Source: Saccharomycodes ludwigii (taxonomy: Eukaryota > Ascomycota > Saccharomycetes > Saccharomycodales > Saccharomycodaceae). From it: a stretch of 64,000 bases of DNA. The notes under the pieces are model-generated. The model was not told the DNA's origin. It made no database searches and saw only the letters and a list, made by a program, of their open reading frames with translations. A program made the translations under genes and the position numbers. Positions 30,567 through 41,283 of the stretch are shown here, piece after piece (positions within the stretch are counted from its first letter, which is position 1; the number at the start of each line of letters is the position of its first letter). The DNA lies in contig NC_060203.1 in NCBI RefSeq assembly GCF_020623625.1, positions 186,001 through 250,000 on the forward strand, read 5' to 3'.

Positions 30567-32049
30567 TTTTTATTTTGGTTTTGTTTGTTTGTTTGTTTTT
30601 TTTAATATTATTCCTGTTGGATGATTCTTGTTTGATACTTTTATTGTATTTTTACTAATCTAAAAGAATTATAAAAGAGAAGGAAATGGGAAGGAAAAAA
30701 AGAAAATTGAATGGTTATTTATCTACCTTTCCAAAAATATTATAATCTCTTTTTATATCTTTTTTTTTTTTTTTTTTTTTTTAGATGATGATGATGATTA
30801 TTATTAAAGGTTGCTCGATAGCAATTTTTACAGTTACTTCTTTAAGGCTTTGTTATGGAAGTTCACAAGGGTAAATAGATAAAAAGTATACGGTAAAGGT
30901 ATGAATAATTTATTTTTAGTTAACATTAATAGAAATAATTGAAAAGGTTAGTATTTATTATTCATATTTTTTTTTAATATTTTATCTTTAAATTGTATTA
31001 GTATTATAAGCGAGTATTAACAGTATATTCTTGCCTATATTCCAGAATATAATTCTTTTTAATTTGAGTGGCACTGGCATTCTCATTTTTTTTTTTTTTT
31101 TTTTTTGTCGTTAAATTTAATCTTTCATAGTAGTACAGTAGTGTTAGGCTATCGGCCGATATGCAAAGGTTAAAAGGGCCAAACTTTTAAATTTTTATTC
31201 TTTTTATTTTTTGATTTTTTACAATTAAAAGAATGAAAACATTATTCAATCCTTACACTCTACGCTTTTTTATTTTATTTTATTTTATTTTTTATTTTTT
31301 AGATAATAAATAAATAATTGGGTAATTAATTACAAATATAATAATAGTAATAAATAGAAACTAAACTTATACGATGTTAAAAGGGAAAAGAAAAGGATAA
31401 AAATCAGTACCATTTATTAATCTTATACGGTAAACATTTTTTATGAATGCATTTTAGTTGAATTAAGCTTCATAAAATCGCAATCTCAATGAACTATCAA
31501 GAATAAAATTCAAGTGACATTTGTTAAAAACTTAAATTTTTAATTCATCCACTTTTTCTTTTATTTATTTATGTTTTGTATTTTTTTTTTAAGACAAATT
31601 ATTCACTTGATGTCTTATGTTTAAAATTATATATTTTTTTCAAGTATTTAACAATTGACATTATAACCATTTGTGACTAATCAATCTAATTTTCAAATTC
31701 TGTTTATTAAAAATAAACATAAATAATAAAAAGACATGTATTTTACCCGGACCGACAATCCTCCCCTCCTCATCGCTCATTGTTTTTGTAAACGCTTGCA
31801 AATTTTACTTTTTTCCATTAAAAGAAAAAAAAAAAACAAAAAGCATGTTTTTTTTTTTTTTTTTTTTTTTTTTTTCTTATTGTGGTTTGTTTATTGTTTA
31901 TATTTTTTTATTTTTTATTTTTTTTTTATAAAAATATATCATATACAAATTGTACATTCCAGGAAAACATATTAACATATTTTAAATATTAAAGCAAATA
32001 TTATGAAAATGCAAAATACATTGATATAGGAAAAAAGAAAGGTAAATAA
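30567..32049. other. Divergent promoter region THI4 / ASE1
   Basis: A 1.48-kb AT-rich region with T tracts (30760-30782, 31087-31106, 31848-31875), a (GAT)n block at 30784-30798 and a consensus TATA box for THI4. No coding frame or RNA gene recognised. No thiamine-regulatory motif could be assigned by eye. Confidence 0.7.
30750..30757 (-). promoter_or_regulatory. Putative TATA box of THI4
   Basis: On the THI4 strand this reads TATAAAAA, a full TATAWAWR match, about 185 bases before the start codon. THI4 is a strongly inducible TATA-type gene in yeast, which makes use of this element plausible. Confidence 0.45.
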
Positions 32050-34833
32050 ATGAAAACGCCTAATAAACTAGAAGCAACTAGCAGCAGTAGCAGTAGAAGT
32101 AGCACAGGTAATTTCTTTAATGATAACCGAAGTAAAATTATTAGTAACAATTACGATCAAATAACAACAAACATGACTGGTTTTTTTACAACTACAACTT
32201 CCGCGCTCAGTAGTTACTCTTCACAGGATATAATGGATGAAAATTTTTTTAAATTAACTCCCGTGAAAATAAAAAAACCTATTATTTTTTCTGACACCAC
32301 TAGTAACACTAATGATACAACTAGCAGCTCAATAAAAAGAACACCTTCATCCATACATAGGATTGGTAATACAGGTGTCAGTATTTATAAGTTAAACAAC
32401 AACAACCATTACAATGAAAATTTTCTAAAGATATCTAAAGAATTGGAAACCTTATTAAACAATATAAATGTTATATATAACGAAATTGGGTACCCTTTAC
32501 ATGAAATTAATGAAAGAGAAACTTCAATTTTTAACGAATTGTCCCAAAAAATACATCAATTTTTTACCAAAGCAAATACGGAGAAATTAAATATATCCAT
32601 TGAAAATGAAAATATTTTGCAAATATTGAGATTAATTTTGAAAAGTATGGGTGATCAAAGAGGTATTAACACAATACCGGACTTATATATCAGAAATATG
32701 ATTGTGTTATCGCAACAGGATTTGTCTCCAAGTAAAAGGGAGATATCTTTACTAAATAAAAGAAAAATATTGAGTGATGGTTTAAATTTTGTTTTTCAGA
32801 AATTTTTAGTTGCATTAAAACATTATTTACAATTATGCCTAGACTATAATCAAATTATGAAACTATTAGGTGAAACACAGGATTCCAATTGTAATAACTT
32901 AAACGATAATAGCATATTTATCTTGGATGAAAGTAAATGTCAAGATATTAATCAATTATTGTTAGCATCACAAGTCTCTATGGACTCGATATCGCAATTT
33001 TTTATACAGGACTTTCAGAATCACAAAACGACTTCAATACTTAACCAAGCAAACTTTTCAACTGAAGGATTGGATAAAATAAGAAATAAAATAGTTTTAT
33101 TGAGACAGAAATATGACGACAGAATGTTTAAATTGAAAAATTCTATTCAAGATATTTTAGACTTAGCCTTATATTTAGAGATAGATTTGCAAGCCTTTAT
33201 GCTGAAGAACGATATAAATGATGAGAGGGTTATAAAATTGATATTATTCAACACCAAATCAGATTATAAAGCAATGGACTCTAAATTGATAATACCGACA
33301 AGTTTATTAGACACTTTACAGACGATAATTAAAACTTTTCTGAAAATAAAGGAGAACAGAGAATCTGAGAGAGATTCTTTGCATGAAAAATGTGTCGAAC
33401 TTTGGAGTAAATTGAAAATATCCAAAGAAGAAATTACCAACTTTATGAACGATAAAATAGAAATATACAAGGGAATGTTACCCCCTGTTGTAATAATGAA
33501 TTATCAACAACAACATGAAGCTTTATTGAAACTGAAACGGGAATCTATAAAGCAACTGATAGAGACTACTATGGTTAAAATCATGGATTTATGGGATTCT
33601 ATGGGGTTTTCAGCTATAGAAAGGGAACCATTTCTAACATTTTACAACGAAAACTTTGCTCAAAGCAATAAAAATACTAACGCCGACGACGAAAATGGAA
33701 ATGATTTAGTTCTAAATAGATGTGAACGGGAGCTATCTATATTGGAAGAAAAATACAAGCTTTATGAACCTATTTTGAAAAACATTGCACTTTTTGAAAC
33801 TTATCAAGAGGATAAAAAAAAGCTAGAAAAAAGTAGCAAAGATCCTTCGAGATTGTTATGCAAAAATTCCAACAAGATTTTGTTATATGAAGAAAGAACT
33901 AGAAAAAAAATTTCTAGACATTTCCCTCTGATTATTCAGAGCTTAAAGGAGAAATTAATTAACTTTGAATCTCAATTTAATAGACCATTTATAAATTATA
34001 GGAAGGGTGATATGCCCTATTTGGATATAGTTTTGGAACAAGAAAAAGAAATTTTAACTAAATATCCCAAAAGCAGAATGTCTATTGTACCAAAAGTGAC
34101 TTCTAACAGGGATGTGTCCGTTTTTGGTACCACCAACAATGGTACTATTAACACTACTAGGATGAATGCTTATAACCAACATCAACACTTTCCGTCAACG
34201 AAGAGACAGAAAATAGGAGAACATATTAACAACAATTATAACAAGCTTACTCCATCTCCTTATACTAAAAACAAAATCGGTAAAAGTCCGCAGAAGGTAA
34301 GTCTATCAGGTAAAAATATTTCTGGTACAGTATATAATCATAATACCAGTAGCAGCAGTAGAACAGTTAGATTCCGAAATCCATTGACTACTGATATTTA
34401 CAAACATAACGAAAACACACCTATTAATACTCCAAAAACTAATAGAAGATTATTAATACAATTATCTCCCAGCTTATTAAATCGAACTACTGCACGAAGA
34501 CCGAACCTGGGGAAAACACACATACCTTTGCCTAAATCCTTTTCTAATTTAGAATCTGGCAAAGATAAGGAAAATTACACTATAAAAAAAAATACTGACA
34601 TTATAAACAAGGACAATAACAATTTAGCTATAAGTACTCGCCATATTAATAATACTACTTCAGAAATAGTAACAAAACAAGATACTACGAACAAAACTGA
34701 CAGTAATGATGTTATTAACAGCAATTCCTTTACTATGGGGGTGGAAGTAAGTCTATTAGATGATGAAGATGATGATTTGAATTTTAATATATGGCAAAAA
34801 GAACAGATGGTTAAAATAAGCAACAATAAATAA
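32050..34833 (+). CDS. ASE1: Spindle midzone microtubule bundler (MAP65/PRC1 family)
   Basis: Crosslinks antiparallel microtubules in the anaphase spindle midzone. The protein has 927 residues (S. cerevisiae 885). The N-terminal ~110 residues are Ser/Thr/Asn-rich. Residues about 125-640 form the long helical rod, with the family signature ELWSKLKISKEEITNFM near 455-471 and KIMDLWDSMGFSAIEREPF near 513-531. The spectrin-like microtubule-binding part contains FINYRKGDMPYLDIVLEQE. The basic C-terminal tail carries several SP/TP sites (TPSPYTK, NTPINTPKTNRR), consistent with Cdk1 control of its activity. Homologue YOR058C. It is convergent with SGT1, 179 bases away. Confidence 0.93.
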   Translation: MKTPNKLEATSSSSSRSSTGNFFNDNRSKIISNNYDQITTNMTGFFTTTTSALSSYSSQDIMDENFFKLTPVKIKKPIIFSDTTSNTNDTTSSSIKRTPSSIHRIGNTGVSIYKLNNNNHYNENFLKISKELETLLNNINVIYNEIGYPLHEINERETSIFNELSQKIHQFFTKANTEKLNISIENENILQILRLILKSMGDQRGINTIPDLYIRNMIVLSQQDLSPSKREISLLNKRKILSDGLNFVFQKFLVALKHYLQLCLDYNQIMKLLGETQDSNCNNLNDNSIFILDESKCQDINQLLLASQVSMDSISQFFIQDFQNHKTTSILNQANFSTEGLDKIRNKIVLLRQKYDDRMFKLKNSIQDILDLALYLEIDLQAFMLKNDINDERVIKLILFNTKSDYKAMDSKLIIPTSLLDTLQTIIKTFLKIKENRESERDSLHEKCVELWSKLKISKEEITNFMNDKIEIYKGMLPPVVIMNYQQQHEALLKLKRESIKQLIETTMVKIMDLWDSMGFSAIEREPFLTFYNENFAQSNKNTNADDENGNDLVLNRCERELSILEEKYKLYEPILKNIALFETYQEDKKKLEKSSKDPSRLLCKNSNKILLYEERTRKKISRHFPLIIQSLKEKLINFESQFNRPFINYRKGDMPYLDIVLEQEKEILTKYPKSRMSIVPKVTSNRDVSVFGTTNNGTINTTRMNAYNQHQHFPSTKRQKIGEHINNNYNKLTPSPYTKNKIGKSPQKVSLSGKNISGTVYNHNTSSSSRTVRFRNPLTTDIYKHNENTPINTPKTNRRLLIQLSPSLLNRTTARRPNLGKTHIPLPKSFSNLESGKDKENYTIKKNTDIINKDNNNLAISTRHINNTTSEIVTKQDTTNKTDSNDVINSNSFTMGVEVSLLDDEDDDLNFNIWQKEQMVKISNNK

Positions 34834-34943
34834 GAGAAATATGTAGATACTGAAGAGTAAAATTATATACTTATTTATTCAATTTTTTACCCGCATGAGT
34901 TTATATATTATCAATATTCTGCAATATTATCATTTTTTTAAAG

Positions 34944-34975
<32 letters not shown>

Positions 34976-35012
34976 AAAGATGAAGCCGTATATATTTTTT
35001 TTTTTATATGAG

Positions 35013-36158
35013 TTAGTCCCATTTTTTTGCTTCCAATCCATCTGGTGGTACAGTTTCTACTGTTTCAGATTTAACTTCGTTCCAATTAGTATTTAAAGCA
35101 GTACCGTTACTTTCAATAAATGATTTCATCATAGCACGCTGAGTATCGGCATCAGAATTCTTATACAATTCTTGAAAAAATTTGTTTGCATCACCTGCAT
35201 TTTCATCATTTTCATATTCATCCGAATCCAAATCGAATTTGGACCAGTCTATATGTTTTTTAGAAGAGGATGGATACTCCAATACAGAATTGGTTTTAGA
35301 GGTACTATTAGTAGTTGATATTGGTTGAATAGACGATTTTTGTTGTTCCTGGTCTTTTTGTAATTCCAAAGTTTTCCAGGTAACACCAGCTTTATTTTTG
35401 GTTAAAGTAATTTCTAACTTTTTGGAGCCGATAAAAATATCTTTAGCAGGATCAAATGATCCTACATCAATTGGATTACTCAAATTTGCAGTATATTGAA
35501 ATTCTGATGATGTATTGGATGGATTTTTGTAGCTCAAAGTTAGGTGGGCGCTGTTATTCTTATTTTTCAAATCTATCGTAATTTCGTCTTTAGTTTTTGG
35601 CGGGTTAGCGGTAAATAATGAAATAGTAACTGTTTTGGGAGACTGGTACCAATCAGTCCTAAATTTTGAAGTTTGTTGTTGCTGTTCAGTTCCTTGTGGT
35701 ACTTCCTCTTTGATGATATCCTTTGATATTTGTCCCTCTTTCACAATACCCGTCCGTTTCTCTTTTAAGTTAGCCTCCCATAGTGGCAAAGTTTGATCAT
35801 TGTATCCATATTTCTTGGCGTTTTCTAGATATCTATTAGCACTGTCGTAATCTTTCAAATGATAGTATAGTAAAAACCATCTGTAATAAACTAATCCAAT
35901 TTTTTCTCTGATACATCTTTTTTTTGCAATTTCCAGCGCTTTGGTTAAATTCTCTTTCAAAGCAGTCAAAACCTCTTCAGTGTGCCAATTTTTAGAACCG
36001 TAATATAATTTGTGCAATGCTATACATTTGTAGTAATGTGCATTAAAATTTTCAGGTTCTTTGAGCAAAACTGAATCATATATTTCAAGAGCTTCCTTTG
36101 GTTTATTTTGTTCAAATATCAACTTACAGCCGTTTGCTATATCAGTTTCTACAGGCAT
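35013..36158 (-). CDS. SGT1: Hsp90 co-chaperone, kinetochore and SCF assembly
   Basis: Links Skp1 to Hsp90 for assembly of CBF3 kinetochore and SCF complexes. The protein has 381 residues (S. cerevisiae 395). It has the three-part layout. N-terminal TPR repeats (about 1-135) include NAHYYKCIALHKLYYGSKNW. A CS domain (about 166-270) starts FRTDWYQSPKTVTISLF. The C-terminal SGS domain (about 300-381) contains HIDWSKFDLDSDEYENDE and FIESNGTALNTNWNEV. A long A tract lies on the coding strand immediately upstream of the ATG (plus-strand T run about 36180-36205). Homologue YOR057W. Confidence 0.94.
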   Translation of the reverse strand: MPVETDIANGCKLIFEQNKPKEALEIYDSVLLKEPENFNAHYYKCIALHKLYYGSKNWHTEEVLTALKENLTKALEIAKKRCIREKIGLVYYRWFLLYYHLKDYDSANRYLENAKKYGYNDQTLPLWEANLKEKRTGIVKEGQISKDIIKEEVPQGTEQQQQTSKFRTDWYQSPKTVTISLFTANPPKTKDEITIDLKNKNNSAHLTLSYKNPSNTSSEFQYTANLSNPIDVGSFDPAKDIFIGSKKLEITLTKNKAGVTWKTLELQKDQEQQKSSIQPISTTNSTSKTNSVLEYPSSSKKHIDWSKFDLDSDEYENDENAGDANKFFQELYKNSDADTQRAMMKSFIESNGTALNTNWNEVKSETVETVPPDGLEAKKWD

Positions 36159-36436
36159 TTTGTTTTTCTGTTTTTCTGTTTTTTTTTTTTTTTTTTTTTT
36201 TTTTTCTATTTAGTATTTTTTTATTTAAAGGGTTTATAAAATATTTGAGCGTTTAGTTTATTATTTTGTAAAATTTATTTTTATCAGTGAGATTCTACCC
36301 GGCTTCAAAAAAAAAAAACAAAAAAAAAAACAATTTCTTTCAAACAGCTTCTGTGTTACCCGAACATTGTAAATAGTCGTTTCTTTTTTTATTTTTATTT
36401 TTATTTTTTATTTTTATTTTTGTTTAGCTTTGTATC

Positions 36437-36469
<33 letters not shown>

Positions 36470-36654
36470 CACTACTACCACTACTACTGTTATTATTATT
36501 AGAATCAATAAATGTAAAAGACTTTTAGTCACATTTTCTTTTACTCTCTTAAAAATACCATTTATAACGTACAATAATCTTTTGGAAAATTAAAATTAAG
36601 AATAAAAACTAATTTAAAAATTAACATCTGTATAAATTCTAACCTGCTGGCATA
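36159..36654. other. Divergent promoter region SGT1 / NOB1
   Basis: Contains the T tract at the SGT1 start, (TTTTTA)n repeats near 36390-36420 and an (ATT)n run (about 36438-36467). No gene seen. Confidence 0.8.
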
Positions 36655-38130
36655 ATGTTCAACGCTAACCACACTACTTCCATCCCTGACGAGGACAAAA
36701 AAATTGACTCGTTGGTATTGGATGCTACTCCATTAATTACTCAATCGTACCAACATCTAAAACAGTATGCTTCAAAATTCTATACGACTCCAACTGTTTA
36801 TAATGAAATTAGAGATGCTAATGCACGTAAAAATTTAGAAGTTTGGGACACCTTGGGCGTATTGCATAAAAGGCATCCTAAAGAAAGCAGCATTAAATAT
36901 GTATCTAATTTTTCTAAGTTGACTGGTGATTATCAAGTACTAAGTGCAAATGATATACATATTATTGCATTAACTTACGAATTAGAAGTTGAATTAAATG
37001 GAACTGATAAGAATGTTAGGAAAAGACCAGGTGAGATTTTGCCCATTGATTTGAAAAGACAAGAACTTGAAGAGAAAAGGGGGAAGGAATTGAAAAAAGA
37101 AGAACAAATGAAAAAAAAAACACAGCAACAGGAAGAAAGAGAAAAAAAGCAAAAAAATGGTGATACTACTAGAGAAGAAAAAGAAGAAGAAAAGAATGGA
37201 GAGGGGAAAAAGAAGAGAACAAGAAGAGGTGGTAAAAAGCAAAGGATTAAAAAAGAACTAGCTGCAGCCATTGCTTCCAATGAGGCTGATAATAACAATA
37301 CAGCTCAAGAAACAGGGATTAAAGATAAAAGCTTGCCCAATGAATCTAATGCTATCACAAACTCTTCATTAGATTTTGAAAATGGGGAATATTTTGCAGA
37401 TGAAGATGAAGATGGCGACTGGATTACACCTTTAAATATAGCTACGCAATTGATGAAAGATAACGGTGAAGATACAGTTGGTGGCACAGCATTAAACAAT
37501 GAAATGTACGACGATGACGAGGAAAAGGTAGTTGCTTTGTGTAGTGGTGATTTTGCTGTACAAAATGTTGTATTACAAATGAACCTAAAACTAATGAATT
37601 TTATGAATGGTCTAAGGATCAAAAAATTGCGTAACTATATGTTAAGATGCCATGCATGCTTTAAAATGGTTCCACTGCCTAAATCTGAAAAGCAGGTACA
37701 TTTTTGTCCGTCTTGCGGTGGATACAATACTGTTTTAAGATGTGCTGTATCCATTGACACTTCTGGTAAGATTATTCCTCATTTAAAAAAAAACTTTCAA
37801 TGGAGTAATAGAGGTAATAGATATTCGTTAGCCAGCCCATTGTCTAAAAACAGTGTTAAAAAATATGGTAAAAAAGGGTACGATCATGGTAACCCAGTAG
37901 ATGTGGTTATATTAAGAGAAGATCAAAAGGAATATGAACAATCTATTAAACAAGAAGAATGGACCAGAAAACATAATGAGAAAGTATTAAATGATTATTT
38001 GGGAGGTAGTTCAAGTGGTTCTGCTGATAATATTATATCTCCTTTTGTAGATATCGATGGATTGAAGCATCACAAGACCAGGATCGGCAAAGGAAGATAT
38101 GTAAACAGAGGACGCAATAGTAAGAAATGA
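36655..38130 (+). CDS. NOB1: PIN-domain endonuclease for 20S pre-rRNA (site D)
   Basis: Makes the final cut that produces 18S rRNA in cytoplasmic pre-40S particles. The protein has 491 residues (S. cerevisiae 459). The PIN domain is at the N-terminus, with metal-binding D23 in LVLDATPLI and further PIN residues through YNEIRDANARKNLE and LSANDIHIIAL. A Lys/Glu-rich insertion (about 130-205) splits the PIN domain from an acidic segment. The zinc ribbon is RCHACFKMVPLPK...HFCPSCGG near 338-360, followed by the C-terminal basic tail HHKTRIGKGRYVNRGRN. Homologue YOR056C. The gene reads divergently from SGT1. Confidence 0.95.
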   Translation: MFNANHTTSIPDEDKKIDSLVLDATPLITQSYQHLKQYASKFYTTPTVYNEIRDANARKNLEVWDTLGVLHKRHPKESSIKYVSNFSKLTGDYQVLSANDIHIIALTYELEVELNGTDKNVRKRPGEILPIDLKRQELEEKRGKELKKEEQMKKKTQQQEEREKKQKNGDTTREEKEEEKNGEGKKKRTRRGGKKQRIKKELAAAIASNEADNNNTAQETGIKDKSLPNESNAITNSSLDFENGEYFADEDEDGDWITPLNIATQLMKDNGEDTVGGTALNNEMYDDDEEKVVALCSGDFAVQNVVLQMNLKLMNFMNGLRIKKLRNYMLRCHACFKMVPLPKSEKQVHFCPSCGGYNTVLRCAVSIDTSGKIIPHLKKNFQWSNRGNRYSLASPLSKNSVKKYGKKGYDHGNPVDVVILREDQKEYEQSIKQEEWTRKHNEKVLNDYLGGSSSGSADNIISPFVDIDGLKHHKTRIGKGRYVNRGRNSKK

Positions 38131-38832
38131 ATCTGTAGTTTATATTTGTATATTTGTATGTATGTATGTAATTTTTTTGTTTGTTTGTTTGTTTGTTTTT
38201 CTTTTATAATAATCATTGTACAGTATTGAGACTATCCGATGGAATAGTTAGAATAGATGTAATAAATAAAATAAAAAAAAACCCCCCGCACGTACTAAAA
38301 CTTTTCCCATGAAAAATACACGTGACTGGAAATGGTGGGAGAAAGAGAGAGAAAAGAATAGATTATCGTTTTGCACGGAAGAGTGCGACACTTTTGCTAA
38401 TTTAGTAAGAAATAACACCACAGAACCCTTTTTTACACACCCACACACCACAATACACTGGAAGTTATAAGGATATATTTTTTTTTATTTTTATTTTTAT
38501 TTTTTTAATTTTTTTTTTTCTTTTTCTTTTTCTTTCCTCTTTTCTTCCTTTCTTCCTTTTTTTTTTTTTTTTTTTTCTTGTTCTTTTATTGCTATGTTGC
38601 TATGGCACATCATTATCATCGCTTATTCCTCTTCTTCTTTTTACTTCATAAAGCATAAGTAGATAAGCTACTTTTTCATGTTCTTACGGAAAGCATCACT
38701 TTATTTATACAACACACCGCAAAATATAGAAGGATAAAATAATAAAGCTAAGTTTATAGACAAAATAATTAGTCAAATAAGCAAAGCAAAACTAATTAAA
38801 AAAATAAGAAAAAAAAAAAAATACGAAAAGAA
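38131..38832. other. Intergenic region NOB1 / SIS2-VHS3
   Basis: Has short TATG and TTTG repeats (38155-38199), a CACGTG box at 38319-38324, and a strong pyrimidine block (38477-38577) before the next gene. A minus-strand frame at 38248-38451 lacks an ATG start at its end and has no family likeness. Confidence 0.7.
38319..38324. promoter_or_regulatory. CACGTG E-box upstream of SIS2/VHS3
   Basis: A palindromic CACGTG followed by AC, about 510 bases before the gene. Cbf1 or Pho4-type factors bind this core. Context is otherwise uninformative. Confidence 0.3.
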
Positions 38833-40857
38833 ATGGAACAACCTAAACCCATTATCGTTCAAAAAGATTTGCAAAGTTCTATAATGAAAAAGGACACCAA
38901 TACAAATTCTGCTTCTAATAATAATGTCATTTCCTCCTCTACCCAGACAGATCAGGCTACTAAAAGTATTATGAATGTTAGCGGCACTTCCGGCGCTGTT
39001 GTTAATAATACACCCGAACCTGGCTTGAAAAGAATACCCACTGTCACCTTTAGTGATACTCCGTTAACATCAACTAGTAATCCCACTGCTGCCAACACCG
39101 ATAATTTAAAAGCTATTTTTACTTCTGCTTCCCCAATTACAAGTAATACTGAAAATGAGAACGGCAGTAATGGTAATATACTTAGAAGACAAACACCAAT
39201 ACAACAGCAAGGTAACCATGAGTTTGGACATAATTTATCTCCCAAATCAGATTCTTCTGTTACTACTAACTCTTCTGCAACCAGTGAGTCCCATAATAAC
39301 AATATAATCAATATGATTGCTTCCAAATTACATAATTTAACCACAGTGACATCACCTATACATGTTCTGAACAATTCTAATTCTGGTATCAATACGCCTA
39401 CCAATGCCACCATAAATTCTACGGAAAGCTATGGCAATGACAATGATAATGGCAATAGTTTTAAAACCCAAAGCATAAATAATAAGATATCAAAGGATGT
39501 TACTAGCAGTACCCCAACTAATAGCACGAAGGATATTAACGGAAACATTAACAATGAGCATGCCCATTTTTTTGTGGGTGACTCTTTACATTCACCACCA
39601 ATACGATCCGAGACAGGTAGCCCCATTTATACGAATGTCAAAAAGAAGCTTGGTGCATTAAATGAGAATAACGAGGTTGATAGCACTAATATAGATAATG
39701 AGCTTAATAAGTCGGTTAAAAACAGTACAGAAATAAGTGTAAAACTTCGTGACCCGGTTACTTCTTCTAATATTACAAAAGTTCCAGAAACAAATGATAA
39801 AAATATAGAAAACGGGGCTACGACACCTACTTCTGGTATTAACAGTAATATAATTCCTAAAAGGGAGAACGCCAAAAACCTAGAGCCTAGGCTACCTCAA
39901 AATGACGGTAAATTACATATTTTATTTGGAGCTTGCGGTTCATTGAGTGTTATGAAAATTAAAGGTATGATCAAGAAATTGGAAGATATATATGGGGGTA
40001 AGGATAAGATATCTATCCAAATCATATTAACTGAGGCTGCTGAGAAATTTCTATTGAAAAAAAAGTCGTATGCGATGCAAAGTGCCACGATCCCGGCACA
40101 TACGCCTACAAGAAACGCTGCCGCTAGCACACCAATTTCTGCTTCTGTTCTTTCTAATACTGTTTGTAATACTTTAAATTTTGATTTCCCCCCGCACATC
40201 CAAGTTTGGAGAGATAATGATGAATGGGAAGTTTGGAAACAAAGAACGGATCCGGTGTTGCATATTGAATTAAGAAGATGGGCGGATATTTTAGTTGTTG
40301 CACCATTGACGGCTAACACGTTATCTAAAATTGCCATTGGTTTGTGTGACAATCTATTGACCAATGTAATTAGAGCTTGGAATCCGATTTATCCTATTTT
40401 TTTGGCCCCATCTATGGTGAGCAATAGTTTTAATTCACCGATCACTAGAAGACATTTAAAAACTATTAAGGAGGAAATGGATTGGATTACTGTGTTTAAA
40501 CCAAGTGAAAAGATTTTTGGGATTAATGGCGACATTGGGTTGGGTGGTATGATGGATGGAAACGAAATTGTGGATAAGATTGTAATGCAGCTTGGTGGTT
40601 ATCCTAAAACAGATGAGGACGAAGAAGAAGATGAGGATGAGGACGAAGAAGAAGATGAGGATGAAGATGAGGATGATACTAGCAATGGTGATTCCAAAAA
40701 GGCCAATAATGGGGGTGAAGATGAAGACGACGAAGATGATGATGAAGATGATGATGATGATGAAGACGATGATGATGAAGAAGATGATGATGAAGATGAT
40801 GATGAAGGAAACCAAATAGAGATAACAGAGGATAAGAATAATATTACTGCTGGCTGA
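38833..40857 (+). CDS. PPCDC-like subunit / Ppz1 phosphatase inhibitor (SIS2/VHS3 type)
   Basis: Ancestral form of the S. cerevisiae pair SIS2 (YKR072C) and VHS3 (YOR054C). These inhibit phosphatase Ppz1 and supply the histidine of the heterotrimeric phosphopantothenoylcysteine decarboxylase for CoA synthesis. The protein has 674 residues. Residues 1-355 are Ser/Thr/Asn-rich. The flavoprotein domain (about 357-590) opens LHILFGACGSLSVMKIKGM. The catalytic His is present (H477 in LHIELRRWAD). The Asn of the PxMN motif is replaced (P526-S-M-V529), and the GDIGLGGMMD loop lacks the decarboxylase Cys. This is the Sis2/Vhs3 pattern, so a Cab3-like partner must exist elsewhere. The last ~70 residues are almost pure Asp/Glu, typical of the Ppz1-inhibitory tail. 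Confidence 0.93.
   Translation: MEQPKPIIVQKDLQSSIMKKDTNTNSASNNNVISSSTQTDQATKSIMNVSGTSGAVVNNTPEPGLKRIPTVTFSDTPLTSTSNPTAANTDNLKAIFTSASPITSNTENENGSNGNILRRQTPIQQQGNHEFGHNLSPKSDSSVTTNSSATSESHNNNIINMIASKLHNLTTVTSPIHVLNNSNSGINTPTNATINSTESYGNDNDNGNSFKTQSINNKISKDVTSSTPTNSTKDINGNINNEHAHFFVGDSLHSPPIRSETGSPIYTNVKKKLGALNENNEVDSTNIDNELNKSVKNSTEISVKLRDPVTSSNITKVPETNDKNIENGATTPTSGINSNIIPKRENAKNLEPRLPQNDGKLHILFGACGSLSVMKIKGMIKKLEDIYGGKDKISIQIILTEAAEKFLLKKKSYAMQSATIPAHTPTRNAAASTPISASVLSNTVCNTLNFDFPPHIQVWRDNDEWEVWKQRTDPVLHIELRRWADILVVAPLTANTLSKIAIGLCDNLLTNVIRAWNPIYPIFLAPSMVSNSFNSPITRRHLKTIKEEMDWITVFKPSEKIFGINGDIGLGGMMDGNEIVDKIVMQLGGYPKTDEDEEEDEDEDEEEDEDEDEDDTSNGDSKKANNGGEDEDDEDDDEDDDDDEDDDDEEDDDEDDDEGNQIEITEDKNNITAG
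40594..40812. repeat. GAT/GAA-rich trinucleotide tract encoding an acidic tail
   Basis: Imperfect GAT, GAA and GAC triplets encode a nearly uninterrupted Asp/Glu run at the C-terminus of the SIS2/VHS3-like protein. The reverse strand consequently shows a spurious Ile-rich open frame. Confidence 0.85.
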
Positions 40858-41243
40858 TATATATAACTTGTTTATAATATCATAGATACTAATTTTTTTA
40901 AAGTATTGTAATAGAAATGGGTTTATATCATTATATTTTTTTTTTTTTTTTTTGTGAACGCTGCGCGTGGAAGAATAGATTATTTTAATTGTGTAAAAGA
41001 TTACTCTTTTTTTTGCTTATTAATATGATTTTTTTTGCTTATTAATACAAAATTTTTTGTTTCTTTTTTTTTTTTCATTCTTATTTCCGAACAATAATGA
41101 TAATAATAATAATAATAGATGAGTAATCTCAAAAAAGAAAATTATTATTATAAACTTTAAACACGGACAATACTTTATAAAAACAAATAATTTACAATAC
41201 CTTACTATTCATAATATTCCCTAACCCTCAAAGAAATACAACC
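40858..41243. other. Intergenic region SIS2-VHS3 / DRE2
   Basis: Has T tracts (40937-40953, 41063-41075), a twice-repeated TTTTTTGCTTATTAATA block near 41009-41049, and an (AAT)n run near 41096-41116. No gene seen. Confidence 0.75.
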
Positions 41244-41250
41244 ATGCCTG

Positions 41251-41283
<33 letters not shown>

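Noticed and set aside
39897-40815. Minus-strand frames opposite the SIS2/VHS3-like gene (155 and 119 codons)
   Set aside because: One mirrors the flavoprotein domain and one mirrors the Asp/Glu triplet tail (giving Ile/Phe runs). Neither shows independent protein features.
41083-41100. TTTCCGAAC, resembling the core of a point-centromere CDEIII
   Set aside because: The wider CDEIII consensus does not fit and no CDEI (RTCACRTG) lies at the right distance with an AT-rich spacer.
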